This document shows, one piece after another, positions 7,065 through 9,300 of a stretch of 9,300 nt of DNA (positions are counted from its first letter, which is position 1; each line of letters begins with the position of its first letter). The notes beneath the pieces were generated by a model that worked only from the letters and a program-made list of their open reading frames with translations, was not told the DNA's origin and ran no database searches. Position numbers and translations under genes: made by a program. This stretch comes from Acidiferrobacteraceae bacterium (GTDB taxonomy: Bacteria; Pseudomonadota; Gammaproteobacteria; Arenicellales; UBA868): NCBI GenBank assembly GCA_002721105.1, contig PBJL01000008.1, forward strand, positions 168,542-177,841, written 5' to 3'.

Positions 7065-7205
7065 ACTTACCTATAATGAACTTTTCGTTTTTTACTTAGA
7101 TTAGACAATTTAACAAAAAATCATCATGTTTGAGCCACAAAAAGCACAGGATTGTAAGATACCCTTTGGTTTGACTAGAAAATCGCACATTTTAGAGGTA
7201 TTAAA
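7065..7205 (+). promoter_or_regulatory. Gap between ruvB and ybgC; possible promoter of the tol genes
   Basis: This is the largest gap among the plus-strand genes. It holds a perfect -10 hexamer TATAAT at 7072-7077 with no convincing -35 before it, and a TTGACT at 7171-7176 with no good -10 at 16-18 bases. A T6 run (7088-7093) faces an A6 run (7115-7120), giving only a weak AT stem, so no clear terminator for ruvB is seen. A promoter for ybgC-tolQRA is expected here by analogy with other gammaproteobacteria, but its position cannot be fixed. Confidence 0.35.
7194..7199 (+). promoter_or_regulatory. Ribosome site that sets the GTG start of ybgC
   Basis: AGAGGT lies six bases before the GTG at 7206 and 18 bases before the next in-frame ATG at 7218. 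The spacing favours the GTG as the true start. Confidence 0.6.
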
Positions 7206-7610
7206 GTGAGTAAAAATATGGATCTTTTTCAGTGGTCTGTGCGTGTTTATTTTGAGGACGTTGATTCAGGCGGGATAGTTTATTATGCGAATTACCTGAA
7301 ATTTATGGAGCGCGCTCGTACCGAATGGCTGAGAGCAGATGGTTTGGATGTTGCTGAGCTTGAGAAAAAAGACCGCATATTATTTGTCGTGAAATCACTT
7401 GAAATAGAATATAGTCGACCAGCCCGATTAAGTGACTTGCTTAGCGTGTCTATAGTTTTAGAGGAGATTGGCCGTGTCAGTCTCGATCTTTTCCAAGAAA
7501 TAACATACGATAAACAAGTCTTGTGTTCAGGGAGGTTGCGCCTAGCCTGTCTACATGCAGATACGTTGCGACCCATAAGAATTCCCGCAGGGATAATTAG
7601 AAGCCTTTGA
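7206..7610 (+). CDS. ybgC: YbgC-type acyl-CoA thioesterase of the Tol-Pal cluster
   Basis: This hotdog-fold protein hydrolyses acyl-CoA in vitro and is regularly encoded just before tolQ. The 134 residues equal the E. coli length. The active-site block VYFEDVDSGGIVYYANY (14-30) contains the expected catalytic aspartate D20, and the 4HBT signature LKFMERARTEWLR (31-43) follows. Where E. coli has His in VYHASY this protein has Tyr (Y27), a substitution I believe is common in the family. The start is GTG, chosen for the AGAGGT six bases upstream. Its stop lies 11 bases before tolQ, so it is the first gene of the tol operon. Its exact role in Tol-Pal function is unsettled; a link to phospholipid metabolism has been proposed. 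Confidence 0.94.
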   Translation: MSKNMDLFQWSVRVYFEDVDSGGIVYYANYLKFMERARTEWLRADGLDVAELEKKDRILFVVKSLEIEYSRPARLSDLLSVSIVLEEIGRVSLDLFQEITYDKQVLCSGRLRLACLHADTLRPIRIPAGIIRSL

Positions 7611-7621
7611 AGTAATATGCT

Positions 7622-8353
7622 ATGAACGAAACATCTACCTTGATTATTGCAAATGAATCGTTGTCTCTTTTGGATCTAATAATAGATGCCAGTTTATTGG
7701 TTCAGCTTGTCATGTTAATTTTGGTGTTGGCATCAGTCATATCTTGGACGGTAATATTTTCTAAAGCGTCTTCGTTTAAGAAGCTTCGACAGGAAGCTGA
7801 TCGGTTTGATGAGATTTACTATTCAGGAAGCGTTGATCTACATGATTTTTGGCAGGACTTATCGGCGGATTCAAATCAATCAATCGGCATGGCGAGTATT
7901 TTTGTCAAGGGTTATGGTGAACATCATCGATTAACTGGTAGTGGACAAGTCAATAAAGACGATCTTGTTGATGGCGTGCACAGAGTGATGCGCGTCTCAT
8001 TGAGCAGAGAGATTGAAGAATTAGAATCTCGCCTCCCTTTTTTGGCGACAGTAGGATCTACAAGTCCATACGTTGGTTTGTTCGGCACGGTTTGGGGGAT
8101 CATGAATTCATTTAGATCTCTAGGTGCGATGCAGAGTGTTTCTATCGCAACCGTCGCTCCCGGTATTTCAGAAGCACTCATTGCCACTGCCATGGGTCTC
8201 TTTGCCGCGATTCCCGCTGTAATATTTTACAACCGGTTTTCTAACGATTCAGAGAAATTAATTTCACGTTACGAGATTTTTATGGAAGAATTTTTGAGCA
8301 TTGTCAGTCGCCATGCACTCACTCGACGCAGAAGCAAAAGCACAGGCCAATAA
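7622..8353 (+). CDS. tolQ: Tol-Pal stator protein TolQ
   Basis: TolQ belongs to the MotA/TolQ/ExbB proton-channel family and, with TolR, powers TolA across the inner membrane. The 243 residues have three predicted membrane helices: about 24-46 (LVQLVMLILVLASVISW), 139-161 (PFLATVGS..PYVGLFGTVWG) and 179-203 (APGISEALIATAMGLFAAIP). A large cytoplasmic segment lies between the first two. Threonines T156 in GLFGT and T189 in LIAT match the E. coli pair (T145 and T178) lining the ion path. It is slightly longer than the E. coli protein (230) because of an N-terminal extension and a basic tail ending RRRSKSTGQ. No Shine-Dalgarno sequence is seen in the 11 bases after ybgC, so coupled translation is likely. 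Confidence 0.97.
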   Translation: MNETSTLIIANESLSLLDLIIDASLLVQLVMLILVLASVISWTVIFSKASSFKKLRQEADRFDEIYYSGSVDLHDFWQDLSADSNQSIGMASIFVKGYGEHHRLTGSGQVNKDDLVDGVHRVMRVSLSREIEELESRLPFLATVGSTSPYVGLFGTVWGIMNSFRSLGAMQSVSIATVAPGISEALIATAMGLFAAIPAVIFYNRFSNDSEKLISRYEIFMEEFLSIVSRHALTRRRSKSTGQ

Positions 8354-8382
8354 ACCGAATCAAAAATTGTAATATTTTTATC

Positions 8383-8805
8383 ATGGCTATAAGACACCAT
8401 CGTAAGCGACGACAATTGAGCGAGATAAATGTTGTTCCCTATATTGATGTAATGTTAGTCTTGCTCGTTATTTTTATGGTGACAGCACCTTTGCTGATGG
8501 AAGGAGTGCAGGTTGACCTTCCAGACGTTGATGCGCGACCGGTAACCGAAGATAGTGAGGAGCCCTTTGTAGTACATGTCGACAGCAAGGGCCAATATTT
8601 TCTTAACGATAGCACGGTTTCTATCTCTGAGCTAAATGAAATACGAATTAAAGCTGCGGCTGTTTTGCGAAATAATCCGGAAACCCCATTTATGGTTCGA
8701 GGTGATCGTAACGTTAGTTATGATGCGGTAGTTCAGGCGATGGTTCTGTTGCAGCAGGCGGGTGTTGCTAGCGTAGGGCTAGTGACCGATTCATCAAGTC
8801 CTTAG
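8383..8805 (+). CDS. tolR: Tol-Pal protein TolR
   Basis: TolR is the ExbD/TolR partner of TolQ, with one membrane helix and a periplasmic domain. The 140-residue product has a basic cytoplasmic start (RHHRKRR), the conserved SEINVVPYIDVMLVLLVIF segment (13-31) with the essential membrane aspartate D22, and then a periplasmic part beginning VQVDLPD. The C-terminal VQAMVLLQQAGVASVGLVTD matches the E. coli dimerisation region. The ATG at 8383 follows tolQ by 29 bases. No ribosome site is obvious in the AT-rich spacer. Length agrees with the family (E. coli 142). Confidence 0.97.
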   Translation: MAIRHHRKRRQLSEINVVPYIDVMLVLLVIFMVTAPLLMEGVQVDLPDVDARPVTEDSEEPFVVHVDSKGQYFLNDSTVSISELNEIRIKAAAVLRNNPETPFMVRGDRNVSYDAVVQAMVLLQQAGVASVGLVTDSSSP

Positions 8806-8831
8806 AATTCTTGCCTCATTCTAGCCGCTCC

Positions 8832-9300
8832 ATGACTGCCTGGGCGCGCGCATTTTTTTTCGCGTTCTTAGTACATATTTTTTTTGGAATAATGGTTGCA
8901 ATTGGTTTACGTTTTGAATCTAAAGTGGTTAAGGCAAGTGAGGCGATTCCCGTTCAAGCGGTTGTGATTGACCAAGCATCAATTACTCGGGAGAAAGAGA
9001 GAAAGGCTGAGTTGGAGCGGAGCAGGGAAGCAGAAAAGAAACGAAAGATTGAAGAAAAACAAGCCAGACAAGCGGAAGAGCGCCGTCAATCGGAATTAAT
9101 CAAGCGTCAAGAAGCTGAACGACAACGCAAAGAAGCAGAGGTTAAACGTGTAGCAGAAGAGAAGAAAAAGAAGGAAGCAGAGGCTAAGCGTCAGGCGGAG
9201 GAGAAGAAAAAGAAGGAAGCAGAGGCTAAGCGTCAGGCGGAGGAGAAGAAAAAGAAGGAAGCAGAAGCTAAACGTGTAGCAGAAGAGAAGAAAAAGAAGG
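8832..9300 (+). CDS. tolA: Tol-Pal protein TolA, 3' part beyond the window
   Basis: TolA spans the periplasm and links the TolQR motor to Pal and TolB. The first 156 codons are present. A short N-terminus (MTAWARAF) leads to one membrane helix (about 7-26, FFFAFLVHIFFGIMVAIGL), which keeps the histidine (H15) of the TolA SHLS motif. The serine four residues before it in E. coli is Ala here (A11). A linker PVQAVVIDQASI follows, similar to the E. coli juxtamembrane IDAVMVD. From about residue 56 the chain is an almost pure Lys/Glu/Arg/Ala/Gln helix, the rod-like domain II. The C-terminal TolB/Pal-contacting domain is off the edge. The ATG at 8832 has no visible Shine-Dalgarno sequence; an in-frame TTG at 8811 would add seven residues. 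It follows tolR by 26 bases. Confidence 0.95.
   Translation, partial: MTAWARAFFFAFLVHIFFGIMVAIGLRFESKVVKASEAIPVQAVVIDQASITREKERKAELERSREAEKKRKIEEKQARQAEERRQSELIKRQEAERQRKEAEVKRVAEEKKKKEAEAKRQAEEKKKKEAEAKRQAEEKKKKEAEAKRVAEEKKKK
9141..9300 (+). repeat. 42-base tandem repeat inside tolA (14-residue helix unit)
   Basis: Three complete units and a partial fourth are present: 9141-9182, 9183-9224, 9225-9266 and 9267-9300. The unit reads [V/A]KR[VA/QA]EEKKKKEAE. Units 2 and 3 differ by a single base. Unit 4 matches unit 1 except for one base over its 34 visible bases. Fourteen residues are two heptads, which suits a long charged helix. The array continues past the window edge, so copy number is unknown. 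Confidence 0.93.

Noticed and set aside
7059..7106. Direct repeat GATTAGAC at 7059-7066 and 7099-7106
   Set aside because: Only eight bases in AT-rich sequence, the first copy overlapping the ruvB stop. It could be chance and shows no symmetry.
7088..7120. T6 and A6 runs as a ruvB terminator
   Set aside because: The stem would be six A-T pairs with a 21-base loop and no GC pairs or following T tract, too weak for an intrinsic terminator.
9141..9300. Slippery lysine codons (AAG AAA AAG AAG) in tolA as a programmed frameshift site
   Set aside because: The heptamer does not fit the X-XXY-YYZ pattern because the preceding base is G, and the runs recur simply because the repeat encodes KKKK.
1..9300. 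An undescribed defence, mobile or biosynthetic system
   Set aside because: Every plus-strand gene and the single minus-strand gene belong to known core families in a conserved order, and no gap is long enough to hide another gene module.

Overview
The window is a stretch of gammaproteobacterial core genome, moderately AT-rich and densely coded. No mobile element, CRISPR array, phage gene, tRNA or rRNA was seen. The order fmdB-aspS-nudB-yebC-ruvC-ruvA-ruvB-ybgC-tolQ-tolR-tolA is typical of gammaproteobacteria. The AspRS, the Crc-like exonuclease III beside pyrE, and the yebC-ruvCAB-ybgC-tol continuity point to a Pseudomonas-like or marine relative rather than an enteric. The genus cannot be fixed from the sequence alone.

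Layout. Bases 1-470 (minus strand) hold the 5' part of pyrE, which runs off the left edge. A 27-base gap separates it from a divergent gene (498-1280) of the exonuclease III/Crc family. All later genes are on the plus strand. A short promoter-bearing gap (1281-1416) leads to a zinc-ribbon FmdB-type protein (1417-1806) and aspS (1867-3651). A NudB-type Nudix gene follows (3664-4144) and is split by a +1 frameshift. Then come yebC (4172-4915) and the tightly packed Holliday-junction genes ruvC, ruvA and ruvB (4928-7064). After a 141-base gap the envelope operon starts: ybgC, tolQ, tolR and the first part of tolA, which runs off the right edge inside a lysine/glutamate-rich repeat.

How the genes work together. 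RuvA and RuvB branch-migrate Holliday junctions and RuvC cuts them. TolQ, TolR and TolA form the inner-membrane, proton-driven part of the Tol-Pal machine; tolB and pal would be expected just beyond the right edge. AspS charges tRNA-Asp and, by its specificity residues, probably also tRNA-Asn. PyrE serves pyrimidine synthesis and NudB, if intact, folate synthesis.

No undescribed multi-gene system is evident. The points most worth a second look are a Crc-like protein with a complete nuclease active site, the non-discriminating signature in AspRS, the single-base frameshift in nudB, the patterned 42-base repeat in tolA, the interlocked pyrE/xth start regions, and an odd promoter arrangement before fmdB.
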